Of a DNA stretch of 64,000 nt, positions 45,271-56,618 are shown piece by piece (positions within the stretch are counted from its first letter, which is position 1; every line of letters begins with the position of its first letter). The notes beneath the pieces were generated by a model. That model made no database searches and had not been told where the DNA came from. It worked only from the letters and a program-made list of their open reading frames with translations. The stretch is from Ostrinia nubilalis (lineage: Eukaryota > Arthropoda > Insecta > Lepidoptera > Crambidae). The stretch covers positions 3,383,001-3,447,000 of the forward strand of contig NC_087100.1 of the NCBI RefSeq assembly GCF_963855985.1, read 5' to 3'. Made by a program: the position numbers and the translations under genes.

Positions 45271-45711
45271 AGTCGATGTTTTTATCATCATTAGCACCAC
45301 TTTCTAGTCTCCGCCTTGTCTGCCAGGGATCTTTCTTAAGTCACCACTCTACCTACACTTACTCCGAGTAGAACTAGAGTGGACTTATGCGGGACCACAC
45401 TTGGGACCCCTTTGGCCACCCAAGGGTTAACATAACATTTCAGAAAAGTAAATAGTAATGTAAAGTCTATGCTATAAGTGTTACTGTTAATGAAGCTGTG
45501 GCTGAAATGATGATGATATTGATTTCTAATAGTCGTAGAATCTATAACTAAGATTGAATCGAGTTTAGTGCGTTGTATTCTAGAACTCATAGTAAGGCGT
45601 GTGTCCATATTAAACCGCGCGATATAAAACAGAACTTCGAAGCTTCAGTTTGTATTCTTTCCGCGATCGCCGACATTTCTATAAGGTTATAAAAGGCCGA
45701 AGGCGAATTCT

Positions 45712-45753
<42 letters not shown>

Positions 45754-46439
45754 TTATTAGTAATTTGTTATTACACAAATTACTAATGATGAACAAAGGC
45801 CTGCCACAACATTATTCTCCGCTACAGGTAGAGACAATTTTAATTTTAACTAAAATGCTTATTTTACTTCGAAATCTTTTGTTTTTATTTGAAATCTAAC
45901 TTGTCTTTATCAAAATTACAAATCTAGAGCCATTTTCAGTTTTGTTGTTAACGAAGCGTTGAATGGCGCGCCCGGAGATGCTTAGTTCAAACGATCATTG
46001 CAAACGTTGTGATAGGGATAGAGACATGCGATTTTTGGTTTTACGAAGGTAATACGATAGAGAATAATACAAAGTAATAAAAACCACCGGTTATAGGGGC
46101 ATTTTTTGGAGAAATTTATCAAATAACCAAAAAAACACGAATTTTTAAGCAGATTTTTTTCAAAAAGTATCATTTTTTATTATTTGTTGGCCTTTTTTGT
46201 GTATTTTATGTATTTTTTTAGTATTGCCTGTTATTTAGCATTATTACTGTTTTTATTTTATCAGGATATACCGCTTAGTTTAAAAGTTATTACGTTTTCT
46301 TTACAATAAGTAATTGCAAGAAAAAAAAATCTATAAAAAATTTAAAAAAAATCTCAAAAAAATTTTGACCTCTTTTTTGTCGATAAAAATAGGTCTAGTT
46401 TCATCTATTTTCATATGTACACTTTAACGTGACTCACAC
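45271..46439. other. No gene; poly(T) and hairpin inside
   Basis: A 34-T run occupies 45714-45747. At 45756-45787 a 12-bp stem (ATTAGTAATTTG / complement) closes an 8-base loop. A second short 'TGGCTGAAATGATGATGATA' word near 45498 is a bare RTE tail remnant. Confidence 0.6.
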
Positions 46440-46636
46440 TGTATATAAAAGAAAGTCGTGTTAGTTACACCACTTATAACTCAAGAACGGCTGAACTGAT
46501 TTAGCTGAAAATTGTCAGGGAGGTAGTTTAGAGCCAGGAGAAGGACATAGGATACTTTTTATCCCGTTCGAAATTAAAAAAAAAGTCTGCTTATTTATTG
46601 CCATTAAGGCGGAACAAAGTTCACCGGGTCAGCTAG
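46440..46636 (+). mobile_element. Helitron-like element
   Basis: TATATAAAAGAAAGTCGTGT start, ACTCAAGAACGGCTGAACTG, GGATACTTTTTATCCCG, ending CACCGGGTCAGCTAG plus T. Confidence 0.85.
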
Positions 46637-46806
46637 TTAGAGATAAATGTAGGTGTTGACTTTCTTAAATAGTTTTTTTTTTAGAGTGAGTGGAATTTGT
46701 CGGACTGCAGCTTTAGCTACCGAGCTGGGTGCGGAGACATCGGTTAATCTGTCAAAATTAAACAGTATCATGTTATTGTATGATTATCTGTGACTTGGGT
46801 GTAACT

Positions 46807-46977
46807 TAAGGTGTGGTCATCACCATCATCATCATCATTTCAGCCATAGGACGTCGACTGCTGACCATAGGCCTCCCACAATGCTTTCCACGTTGATCGA
46901 TTGGTAGCGACTTGCGTCCAGCGCTTCCCTGCTACCTTTACGATGTCGTCGGTCCACTTCGGTCCACTAAGGTGTGG
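46807..46977 (-). mobile_element. RTE-type LINE fragment, 10-bp duplication
   Basis: A CATCATCATCATCATTTCAG tail end, then the C-terminal coding strand in reverse. Insert 46817-46967 lies between direct repeats TAAGGTGTGG (46807-46816, 46968-46977). Only about 40 codons retained. Confidence 0.88.
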
Positions 46978-47649
46978 ACGACTGCTTAAATACCCGACAA
47001 AGACCGATGCAAAGTTAACATAGAAAAGCTGAAAAGTTTCTCATCAATTCTCTTCCATAACTGCTCAAATAAATATTGGTTTGGTTGGTTTTTTCCGTCT
47101 CCAATGTCTGAGTGATCAGATTTTCGGAATATTTTGTGGGAAATGTAAAAAGTTATTCGTATAATGATATGACACGAACAGCGCCTCAGGCATTATGGTC
47201 CTCGTAACCATTGGCGCCCCAGTGTTTCCTCTATAGGGGGCTATGGCATTTGTTATGTTGGTCTAAGAAAAATATAAGAGCGCCCTTTGGGTATAATAAG
47301 GCCACAGCCTTTTTATGCGGCATGTTCCTGATGCCACTTAAATTTTATGATGCACGTTCTGGATGCAATGCCAGTCAGATTCAAAGGGTGAAAAAATAAT
47401 CTACCAAGACATCGGGGAATTTTTTTAGAAAGAACATTGACAACACATTAGTGCTTCATATTACTAAATAATTAATATTTTTAAATATTCACACCAGATC
47501 ATTAAAAACGCAAAAATAACATCAAGTAAAACTTTAGCACGACTCATAAGTTTAAGGTATGACTTATCGTATGCTCAAAGTCATATTTAGAAGTCTGATA
47601 ATAAACATAGAATAACTACTGAATAAACATTAATAAGAGGTCTGCGCGC
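46978..47649. other. No gene seen
   Basis: Unassigned AT-rich sequence. Confidence 0.5.
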
Positions 47650-47825
47650 ACAGTCACCCTGTGCACACAGGAACCAATCACAGAGCTCTAAACGCTGTGC
47701 GTTCGATTTGCTGCTTTACTTCAGCAAGTATCGTTGTGTTACTTGTTTATGTAAAGATGTGTTGTTGGTAGATCTTTGTCAATAAATAAATAAATAAATA
47801 TCGTTTGTAAATACGGGCGTAAGAT
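47650..47825. repeat. Second copy of the 5167-5672 repeat, interrupted
   Basis: Shares AGAGCTCTAAACGCTGTGCG, TTTGCTGCTTTACTTCAGCA and TAAATACGGGCG with 5270-5500, in inverted order relative to the first block there. Interrupted by a 63-bp insertion. Confidence 0.75.
47729..47805 (+). mobile_element. 63-bp retroposed scrap with (AAAT)n tail
   Basis: Insert 47736-47798 ends AATAAATAAATAAATAAA and is bordered by TATCGTT on both sides (47729-47735, 47799-47805). The uninterrupted target is visible in the related repeat near 5280. A very short 5'-truncated LINE-type insertion. Confidence 0.75.
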
Positions 47826-48206
47826 GTTTCCCCGAATCTTGAAACAATCGAATTGCTTAATTGTTATTCGAACCTAAACCTTCGCTTGCCCGGACAACTC
47901 AACTCTCTCTTAACAACTCTTAACGCTAATAACCATTGTGCAGAATAACAAAGTAACGTCTCGGAAACATTCAGTTTTGAAATTAAGTCGTTATGAATGG
48001 ACTGCTTTTTAAAGCAGCCTACTGTTTCCCTCTCTAAAGCCAGAGAGGCACTCCTGAATCCCTCCGCAAATGGTTCGCGACTGAGTGCCCCGTAAACACA
48101 ACAAATGCGCCGTTTTGAATTCGCCTCCGAGTGTCCCACTTCGCAGCTTTTGGCTTTTTGTAGTTTACTTTTCTTAGGGTGTGTGGTGCATGTGATTTCG
48201 TCGTTT
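47826..48206. other. No gene called
   Basis: Holds a 91-codon minus frame (47864-48139; ACG-rich, e.g. GALSREPFAEGFRSASLALE) in slightly GC-richer DNA. No splice context or motif, so not called. Confidence 0.4.
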
Positions 48207-48347
48207 ATGTTCTATCACCCCGTAAGTCATTTTTAGCAACTTTTCAGGATTTCATTGGACAAAACAACGCGTCTTTCATTCTCTAGTGAATGGCATAAAA
48301 AATAATGTCAAAACCGCAAAAAAATTACTTACGTGGTGATAGAACTT
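48207..48347. mobile_element. MITE with GTTCTATCACC termini
   Basis: GTTCTATCACCCCGTAAGT (48209-48227) and ACTTACGTGGTGATAGAAC (48327-48345) are inverted with one mismatch. Confidence 0.75.
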
Positions 48348-48382
48348 AACCAACGATTTGGCAGTCTAAGTACGTAGCAAAT

Positions 48383-48500
48383 GGTAGCCGCTTGGTTGAA
48401 TGGTTATGTGTCAGACTACGTCAGAGGTTGTGGGTTCGGTCCCTGTACAATACAAATTTTGTATGTGCATGTATTAAAGTCTGATGTTAAACAAACAGTA
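48383..48500 (+). mobile_element. tRNA-derived SINE head
   Basis: TGGTTGAATGGTTA (A-box-like) and GGTTCGGTCCC (B-box-like) about 40 bases apart, followed by AATACAAATTTTGTATGTGC as in lepidopteran SINE bodies. The cloverleaf is degenerate and the 3' end unclear. Confidence 0.55.
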
Positions 48501-48650
48501 TTTAAAAATTATGTTAGTGCTGAACTCTACTCACTTATTAGAACAAACTACAATCTAATAGAACTGCAATACTCACAAATAACTACGAAAGCAAATCGGA
48601 AAAATTGAGAAAAACAAATGTATTCGCGTTAAATATTTTATATCTTCATG

Positions 48651-48754
48651 TACGGTCAACAGCACGTCAACGTAAACACTGTGGTATCTTACGTAGTTGC
48701 GATAGGGGCGACTTTGCAACAAAAATGTATAGCTTGATGTGCTGTCGACTGTAC
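48651..48754. mobile_element. MITE family C, copy 3
   Basis: TACGGTCAACAGCACGTCAA at left, TTGATGTGCTGTCGACTGTA at right; ~104 bp. Confidence 0.75.
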
Positions 48755-49707
48755 CTACATTTTATATTTTCATGTTATTTTTAATACAAATACGAAGAAG
48801 CTATAAAAAAACCGATCCACGTATAAGATACCGCTTGACGTGCCGCCCATACACCAACATAAGTAAAACTATCAAACCCAGGGTTACTCTTTGCCCATCG
48901 TGGGTAGCTTTAAATAAGGCTGTGTACACACCGGAAACTGAACGCGAAACTATCGGATTTTAATTAAGCCCGCTGCGGATATTTGAAATTCTAAGTAGCC
49001 ACCAAAAACCAATAAAATTGCGGACGGTCCGCTTTAGTAGGGCTGCCACGGAATCCGATACAGGACGTCCGATTAAACGGGTTGCCAATAAATATACTGA
49101 AAGAAAGGAATGACCTATTTCACTATCTTATTAAAGAGAGTTAACTTTTTATTTAAGGAATCACGCACACGCTTGCTGTTGGCGGCTTTATTTCAAAAGA
49201 ATATGTCAACTAATACTTTCTATGATTTGTCAAAAGTCGAAGACTCATGTCGACAAGTCAGCGGGCTTGGTCTAATATTCATAATTTTTGATTTTACACT
49301 TCAATATTGTTTGAATATAAATCTAAAACAATATGAAAATATAAAAATATCGAAAATACTTTTTTCGATATTTTTATGATATTTTCACCAAAAACATATT
49401 GAAATTAACAGTTGACGGACGTATTTGGATTAGTATATAATATAAAACCAGCGCAGATTTACAAAATATGACCTTGGATTACAAGCCATTCGAAATCGGA
49501 TATGTAGTTTCATTTAATAATAGACTTGATGATTAATGTCTTCATAGTTATGTGTTACGTGACGCCCACCAACACACTAGATTGAAATTGAATATTAGAA
49601 TTTTGACAAGTTTACCAATGTCTCCGTAGTTCATAACTAGTTTGCAAACTAAAGTTAGAGGATTCAAAACCCACCTGAAATAGTATAAGGTAATAATATG
49701 TTTAGCA
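48755..49707. other. No gene; AT hairpin at 49335-49382
   Basis: Unassigned. At 49335-49382 GAAAATATAAAAATATCGAA pairs with a downstream TTCGATATTTTTATGATATT with a small bulge, a ~20-bp AT stem. Confidence 0.5.
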
Positions 49708-49882
49708 CTAGCAACCCGCCCCGACTTCGCACGCGGGTGCTAAGTATACATATAAATCTTCCTCTTGAATCACTCTATCTATTAAAAAAACCGCATCAAA
49801 ATCCGTTGCGTAGTTTTAAAGATCCTAAGCATACGTAGGGACAGACGGACAGCGAAGCGACTTTGTTTTATACTATGTAGTG
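49708..49882 (-). mobile_element. Helitron-like element, minus
   Basis: CTAGCAACCCGCCCCGACTT at left is the reversed 3' end. Internal CCGCATCAAAATCCGTTGCG and the right end TTTTATACTATGTAGTG match the 26648-27087 family. Confidence 0.85.
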
Positions 49883-50244
49883 ATAGTGATGATTTATCAA
49901 AACACAAGATTGGAAGTGAATAACACCACTCTACTATTCAACCAAGAATATCTCTTGCCCACAGTTTTTTCTTATTACAGACAGGAAAAATGCATTTTAT
50001 GTGGAAAATTATCGAAGCAATTCTTTTAATTCAAACGGCAGACTTTGTCGTTAAACCTACACAGTGTCAGCCCAAAACTCCGCCACAAGAGTGGCGTTGT
50101 CAGTAGCCTTCATTAAATTTTCCTGCGTGCAGTTGTTTGGGCTCGCAGGGCACGACATCATGTGCTTCCTCGACTGGGGAACAAAACCACACTTGCACTC
50201 CAAACTTGAGCCATCCAAAAATCCTCGTCAGATAAGAAGAATGT
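49883..50244. other. No gene seen
   Basis: Unassigned; a 70-codon plus frame near 50064 has no recognisable content. Confidence 0.4.
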
Positions 50245-50385
50245 CGTCGTCATCATCATCATCATTTCAGCCATAAGACGTCCACTGCTGAACATAGGCT
50301 TCCCCCAATGCTTTCCACGTTGATCGATTGGTAGCGGCCTGCGTCCAGCGCTTCCCTGCTACCTTTACGATGCCGTCATCACTAG
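50245..50385 (-). mobile_element. RTE-type LINE fragment, (ATG)n tail
   Basis: CATCATCATCATCATTTCAG then the reversed C-terminal DNA (ACGTCCACTGCTGAACATAG, GGCCTGCGTCCAGCGC). Nearly the same truncation point as 46817-46967. Confidence 0.88.
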
Positions 50386-50609
50386 AGCTTTATTCACTCA
50401 ATCTTTCTCAGGATCGCGCCAAAAAAAACGCTCGGCGAATCAAAATGACTCTCTCGCTCATAATGAACAAACTTTAGCGCGGTCAGGATTTAATAAAGAT
50501 GTCGGTGAAGGCATAATTTGTTTGGGACGAAGACAGTTTATTTAATTTGGCTATTTAGAAGGTATTTTATGATAAAAAAGCCACGAGAAATTATTTCTAA
50601 ATATAAATA

Positions 50610-51540
50610 GGGGAGAGTTCGGTATATTGTACCGCCGGGTAAATTGTACCACCCTCATATTTCTTAAAGTATTTATTGAATGTCTGTAATTGCAACATTC
50701 AGCGATACACAACTAAATTCAATGAATATCGGCAATGTGGTTTTTGCCGTGACAACGAACACGTGTGTTTTATTTTGAAAAGTATTTTTTCATTGTTTTC
50801 AAGTAACTTTTGACAATGCATGTTTAGTTTGTAATTTTGTTAAATTTAATCACAGGGTGTTTCTAATATATTATTTAGAAGCGTAAATTAGTGTGGATTA
50901 CAATTATTTGAAACATTTTTCGGTATTTATAAGCTATATTTTTTACCGATTTTTTAAAAGCACTATCACCTAGTCGGCTAAATTGTACCACATCAAGTTG
51001 TATGGAACTTTACCAAAGGATTTTGAATTTTTTTTAGTAAATCATATTTTGACTTTATAATAGCGTAGTTATGTTTGACTAACAATAAATGAAAGCAAAA
51101 GACTGGCAAAGTAGATTAGGTACAAGTGTGCGTTACGATAATTGGAATTACAAAACTTTTACTCAAAATCGTGACAATGTGTAAAACAATATCGATTGTC
51201 TATGTTATTAACTACTGTTCCTTTTCGTTACCTAATTTGTTAAGAATGTATCGTATAATATTTTGCCATAATTTTTTTATAGGCTTGAAATTTATTGAAA
51301 TACAATTTAGTAACCCTGTGGTACAAATTATCGAACCGGTTGGCTAAATTGGACCGAAGCTCTGAACTCGTATTTTGTTGATTTGTGCTAAATATACAAC
51401 AATTATGATGATTAATACCTATGAAATAGTAAGTCGAATAATTTCTCTTTAATTATATACCATGAACATTAGCAAAAACAAAAGAAAACTATGTGTAAAA
51501 TGGGATTGAAAAAAACTGGTCCAAATTACCGGACTCTCCC
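50610..51540. mobile_element. TIR element, GGGAGAGTTCGGTA termini
   Basis: Left GGGAGAGTTCGGTATATTGT and right TTACCGGACTCTCCC are inverted. The word GGCTAAATTGTACC (or a variant) recurs internally near 50977 and 51343. The ~930 bp carry no transposase. Target duplication not clear. Confidence 0.65.
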
Positions 51541-51594
51541 TTACTTGTAATGCATACTTCCGTACTAGTATTTTAAATTCTACAGTAATTAGGT

Positions 51595-51710
51595 ATCTTA
51601 TCTTTTCACGCTTAAACTACTGAAACGATTTAGATGAAATGGCCAGGGCACATAAAGCCTTTTTGTGATACACTGAAAATAACGCGAGCGAAGACGCGGG
51701 AAAAAGCTAG
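51595..51710 (+). mobile_element. Helitron 3' part
   Basis: TTTTCACGCTTAAACTACTG at left and GCGAGCGAAGACGCGGGAAA, AAGCTAG at right. 5'-truncated or diverged. Confidence 0.75.
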
Positions 51711-53282
51711 TAACTTTAACTAAACTGCCATTTTATCCTGAAAATCATAGATATTTTATTGGCATACTTGACTCTACATATAGGTACTATAGAATAAATG
51801 TCCTCCTAGACTGCATCTTACTTAACACTAGGTGCGATTGCGGTCAAATACCTGCCTTGTCTTGCATTAAAAAAAATGTAGCGACTGAGGCAACTGAGTT
51901 TAATTGAATGTATAGCAAACCTGCCTAGAGCGCCATCTATCGGCATGTTTATTAGACTAAATTTAAAAAAATATTTGTCTATGGCAATGTAGCTCTAAGC
52001 ACGCTTCTCTCTGGCCACCCGGCACAATTTGTAACAGCTCCGTAATTTTATATTTTATAATCGTCAAGAGTTTGGGAGTAAACTTAATTCACAAGTGTTG
52101 TTGACTTTCAATTCGGGCCCTTCAAGATCCCTATAAATGTTCTCATAAATTACCTACTACTTTTTATAAAACTCAATCAAAAACCGATCTCCTCAAAATT
52201 AACCAGCTTAATTAGCAAGTATTAAAACTTTCATTACTTTATCAAACACAAAGTTTCTTCAGAAAATATTTTGGAATGTTTGAACTTACTTGAATTATTT
52301 ATTACTGAATGAACTGCAAAAAGTATTTGAACATAAAATTTTGTTTGCAACTTACATAGTTAAGGTTTGATTTGAATTGAGTTATTGAAATTCTTTTAAA
52401 GTAATCAGATAAGTTAGATTCAATTTTGTGTGATTTATTTATTTAAGAACTCAATGAAGACTGCAGTATCAAATACTGACGTTTTCAATAGAAGTAAATT
52501 AAAATTAAACCTGCAAATAATATAAAAGTTTTTGCCATTCAAGACACCAATTGAATTAGCTAATCTCGTAGCTTGTCACTTTTATAAATGCTTAACTTAC
52601 GTCTTTAAAAAAAAATTGAAAGCTTGTATAAACAGGCTGGCAAAATTCTGACCGAGTTTTTTACTTCTACACTAGACGAAATTATTTTCCAGTAATGTCC
52701 AGTGGAATAATACTGGAGCAGAGAAAAACACTTTAACAGCCTACTTACAAAAAATTAATAACTTTAGTTTCTTTCAGTCGATAATAATATTACTGCAGAG
52801 GTAAAAAGCCATTTTGTAAATATGATTTAGTCTTTAGCTTTAGTAGATTGTGTTTTAGAAAATAACAAACTGAATCGCTTTATTCTTTCAGAATGATTAC
52901 CTCAGCATTGTCTCGCTCTTGAAGTGAAAGGACAATTTGTTCGCTAACAATGGAGGATTGGTCTTTGTTTTGTCCATTTCTAGATTTGATTCTGAACAAC
53001 TTGAAGGTGCTCTTACAAAAGCATTTTTCGAGCAATTTGGTAAATTGACAGAGTAAAGCAATATCTCGGACACAACTTGAAACATTTACCGTTTAGCTCT
53101 GAAAACCCAAATATATTTTAATTACTTAGTTACTACATGAAGTTAGACTTTAATCTTTAGAAAAGTAAGTAAGTACATACTTTAGCGTCATAGATTTTTC
53201 CTAAAAACAGTGCGAGACGTTTTTGCAGCTTCAAAACTAACGAAAGTTTTCTTGTCGATGTCGCTTTCGTGTGGTGTGCAAT
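51711..53282. other. No gene seen
   Basis: Long AT-rich stretch with chance frames only. Confidence 0.55.
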
Positions 53283-53553
53283 AAGGGGTAAGTAGGATTC
53301 CGTGGAGGGTAGTTGAACGGGAAGCATGGTCGATCTGTTTTAATGGTTTCAATTTATTATTTAATGGACTTGGCGTCTTGAAACCTGCTTTCGGGCATAC
53401 TTAACTCCACGGAATCCATGAAAAATCAATAGAACTGAAACATCCACGTTCTATTGATAACTATGTCAATTTTCACTCGACATTGGCAGAAATAAACCTC
53501 CCAGAGAGGTTTGGTTGCCATAAAATAAAAAAAAATAAAAAAAGGGGTAAGTA
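53283..53553 (+). mobile_element. Poly(A)-tailed insertion with strong RNA-like hairpins
   Basis: Insert 53295-53541 lies between direct repeats AAGGGGTAAGTA (53283-53294, 53542-53553) and ends in an A-rich tail, the signature of LINE-machinery retroposition of an RNA. The body can fold into three stems. 53295-53307 pairs with 53405-53417 (13 bp, GGATTCCGTGGAG) with a further imperfect stem inside. 53425-53435 pairs with 53448-53458 (11 bp). AAACCTC pairs with GAGGTTT near 53500. No A/B boxes of a tRNA-type SINE and no coding frame. The source RNA is unknown; a SINE of unknown head or a retrocopied structural RNA both fit. Confidence 0.65.
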
Positions 53554-54243
53554 ATTGTATAAAGTAAGTATTAAATGAATATAATTGTGGCAAATTTAAT
53601 TTGACTTAGGACGTCTACATCCCTGAAAAGGGCCTAAAATGATTTTTTTATTCTAATTATTTTCTCCACTCATGTCACGTCACGTCATAATGTCATATGG
53701 ATTTATTTGTCTGTATAAGAACACCTTTAGGAATCAAATTATTTCTTTTGGGTACCAAAAATGGTTTAGTTGTCAATACGAATAATATGATGAATGATTT
53801 CCACATGGCACACCTGTGTACTTTTAATAGAAAAAGACTGACAAATTTCGCAATTTCGTTAATCTATAGTCGTATGCTATTCTGTGGAAAGTATAAGTAC
53901 ATTTTATTATATATAATTTTTCCATATCAAATATCTTCTTTCAATCATTTGTTCAAATTGTTATGGCGTGAACGACTTGCAAACACTGTGTACCTGTTTC
54001 AATCATTTGGTATTTTCAGAAACAATTTACTATATTGAAAACATGCTTATAGAAAGCAATGCCTAATCTTCCTGAGTGTTTTCTATGGATTATTTAGTTC
54101 TCCCAGTAATAAACATATACCAGGAAAATGTCATTGATAACACATACGAGTTCTTCCAAATTGGAGTAGTCTCAAAATCAAGAAGAACAAAATGTAGGTA
54201 CATACAAACACTTAATTTAATGAGTAGAGAGATTTGATGTTTA
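53554..54243. other. No gene called
   Basis: Contains a 113-codon ATG frame (53697-54038; hydrophobic, AT-rich codons such as KYKYILLYIIFPYQ). It has no motif and an amino-acid make-up expected from AT-rich DNA, so I leave it uncalled. Confidence 0.4.
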
Positions 54244-54451
54244 TACAGGGTGTTTGGCGCAACGTGTGCCAAAATTAGTAGTTTTTTTAAATTGAAATTA
54301 AATGATGCGATTTGGGTATTTTGGTGAAATTACTAAAAATTTATATAAAAGTAGCCGCCTGGCATGGAACGTTATGGGGGCTGAAAATATAGAAAATGAC
54401 CCATTCTATCCGCCAAATCATTTTGGCACACGATACGCCAAACACCCTGTA
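54244..54451. mobile_element. MITE, ACAGGGTGTTTGGCG termini
   Basis: ACAGGGTGTTTGGCGCAACG from 54245 and its near-complement to 54450, with TATA at each border. ~206 bp, TA-target type. Confidence 0.85.
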
Positions 54452-55191
54452 TATTCACAAACACTGTAAATCCTCTAATTACGTTCCTACAAAAGTGAAA
54501 GCTTCACGTAATTATAATTATGATTAATTAATCCCATTGAATACACATAACAAATTGAAGACAACATAGCAAAATTCTATCAATCATGATTACATAAAGA
54601 CACAAAGTTTACTGAATGTGGAGTATTTAATGGGTTTGAAACTTCAGGTTTAACATTCATAACATTATCATTAGGGCTGATATAAATAGGGGGCATTAGA
54701 GACAAAAATTTGTCGCTAACTCCATCGTTTTAAAAGTTCTAATTCTGTGAATGTTTTCAACAACGAAAAATCAGATGCGAATGCATAAGGTTTCATTGCA
54801 TATTCCCCGAAAGCTATTATTCCACTAATAACCCAATCCATGGAAGATAAAAGCAAACAAAAATGCTTCTTAAAATTTTCAAGGCAAAACAAAAATACAC
54901 GGAAAAAGTTAAGGTTCGACTTTAACTTTTAAAGTTAGAAACCGTAAATATCTCGTTCGGAAGTATAACAGCTAAGCGATTGGTCAACAAACCGACCGAA
55001 AAACCAATTTCCTCGAGTTTCGCTTTTAACAAATTCTTGGACGGACAAATAAATCTTGCAAAGCCAATGAACCGATTTCACAATCAATTTATTTATAAGC
55101 ACTTTGCTACAGTTTTTTGCGAATTTTCGACAAAAGTTTACTTTGTAATCATTAGTACAGATAAATAAGAAAACAAGGAAAATGTTGATCT
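54452..55191. other. No gene seen
   Basis: AT-rich, unassigned. Confidence 0.5.
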
Positions 55192-55479
55192 ATACAGCGT
55201 GTGGAAATCCTTGGGGGAGGCCTTTGTCCAGCAGTGGACGTCTTTCGGCTGAAACGAACGGACGAACGAACGATACAGCGTGTCTCAAAAATAGTGTAAA
55301 GCCGAAGCCCAGAGGTATAGCGTCGCTAGGGGCCCTTAGGACTAGGGCTATTCGTTTTACAATTTCTCTTGTCGTTAAAACTCCTTTTAAAAAATCATAA
55401 CTTGAAAACTATCGGGGTGATTCGGGTAGCCCTGGTGCCTCTGGGTTTCGGCTTGACACATTTTTTGGAACAGTCTGTA
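55192..55479. mobile_element. TIR MITE split by an RTE scrap
   Basis: The right arm (to 55479: AAGCCGAAACCCAGAGGC complement, ending CAGTCTGTA) mirrors the left arm ATACAGCGTGT + CTCAAAAATAGTGT + AAGCCGAAGCCCAGAGG, once the RTE insert and one target copy are removed. Confidence 0.75.
55203..55272 (+). mobile_element. 70-bp RTE insertion, 11-bp duplication
   Basis: GGAAATCCTTGGGGGAGGCC through GGACGTCTTTCGGCTG to an ACGAACGAACG tail, between direct repeats ATACAGCGTGT (55192-55202, 55273-55283). One of the shortest LINE insertions here; retains about 13 codons. Confidence 0.92.
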
Positions 55480-56400
55480 TTACCTTTTCTCTGACAGTTC
55501 AAAGAACTTTCCGCAGGTTATTGGCAAAATTCTGCGAAAAACTTAATGAAATCGGACAAATTTAGTTTCAGAGACATTTCCGTTGAACATTAGGTACTTC
55601 TTTGTAACAACCAAAGAATATTTACTTTGTAATAAGTAGTAATTTTCCCAGTTAGCTAGCATGAAAAATGAAGTAAATTGGGGTTAATGTTTTTGGAATA
55701 AATGTATATTTTTTAATAATAAATAAACTTTATTTCTCTTTCACAGAGGTATAAAATTTATTGACTCTATCAATAAAATACTCGTAATAAGGTTCGTTCG
55801 TTCGATTTATTCCACGAAAAGATTCCCGAGCACCAAAATCTGGTACCTACTATAAAAGACCTGAGTACGTTTTGAACGTGCTAATTAATATTCATGATTA
55901 GCACTATATAAGTGTTGTAAGCGTTTACAAAACCCCGAATAACTATTTTTATGGTCATTTTCAAGAAAAGTTTGTATGTTAACCTGATTTTTATGTTTAT
56001 GCGATAAAGCATTTGTATAGTCTTTTTATGCATCTAGAATTCTAGACGATCTACGTGTACCTTCTCATAAACATGACGTATATTCCACAATTTATCACGA
56101 AAAGTGCATCTACGCTACGACAGCGTCGTTACTTGTGAAAAATGAGGTATTAATTCTCGGTATATCCCTACAAATCTCGGAGCCCGTCTGGGTAAAAAGT
56201 CCAGGCAATATATCTTGGGTGAGACATCGTAGACTAGCCAAGTGTCGGGAGAATCAATTCGCTTGACAGATAAGACGTATCACCCCATTCGTCGTCTGCA
56301 AACGCAGTGTAGTTTGCAGTATATTGAACTGCAGGGTTGAGGTTAGAGAGGCACTAAAGTTTGTATTTGTTTAATTTTGTGAATTTAATATTTTTGCATT
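55480..56400. other. No gene seen
   Basis: Unassigned. Confidence 0.5.
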
Positions 56401-56618
56401 ATAATAGTCATCATCATCATCATCATCATCATCTCAGCCATAGGTCCACTGCTAAACATAGGTCTCCCCCAATGCTTTCCATGTTGCCCGGTTGGTAGCG
56501 GCCTGCGTCCAGCGCCTTCCTGCTACCTTTATGATGTCGTCGGTCCACCTTGTGGGTGGACGTCCCACGCTGCGTTTTCCGGTACGCGGCCTCCACTCCA
56601 GTAGTCCATAATAATAGT
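56401..56618 (-). mobile_element. RTE-type LINE fragment, (ATG)n tail
   Basis: (CAT)8 at left, then reversed C-terminal DNA to GGTACGCGGCCTCCACTCCA. Direct repeats ATAATAGT at 56401-56408 and 56611-56618 give an 8-bp duplication. Confidence 0.85.

Noticed and set aside
45690..45747. TATAAAAG followed by a 34-T run as a promoter/terminator
   Set aside because: No transcribed feature nearby; the T run is more likely a retroposon tail or slippage tract.
47864..48139. 91-codon minus frame
   Set aside because: Slightly GC-richer and protein-like, but no splice sites, motif or neighbour support; left as unassigned sequence.
53697..54038. 113-codon ATG frame
   Set aside because: Hydrophobic and lysine/isoleucine-rich as expected from AT-rich DNA; no domain or transcript signals.
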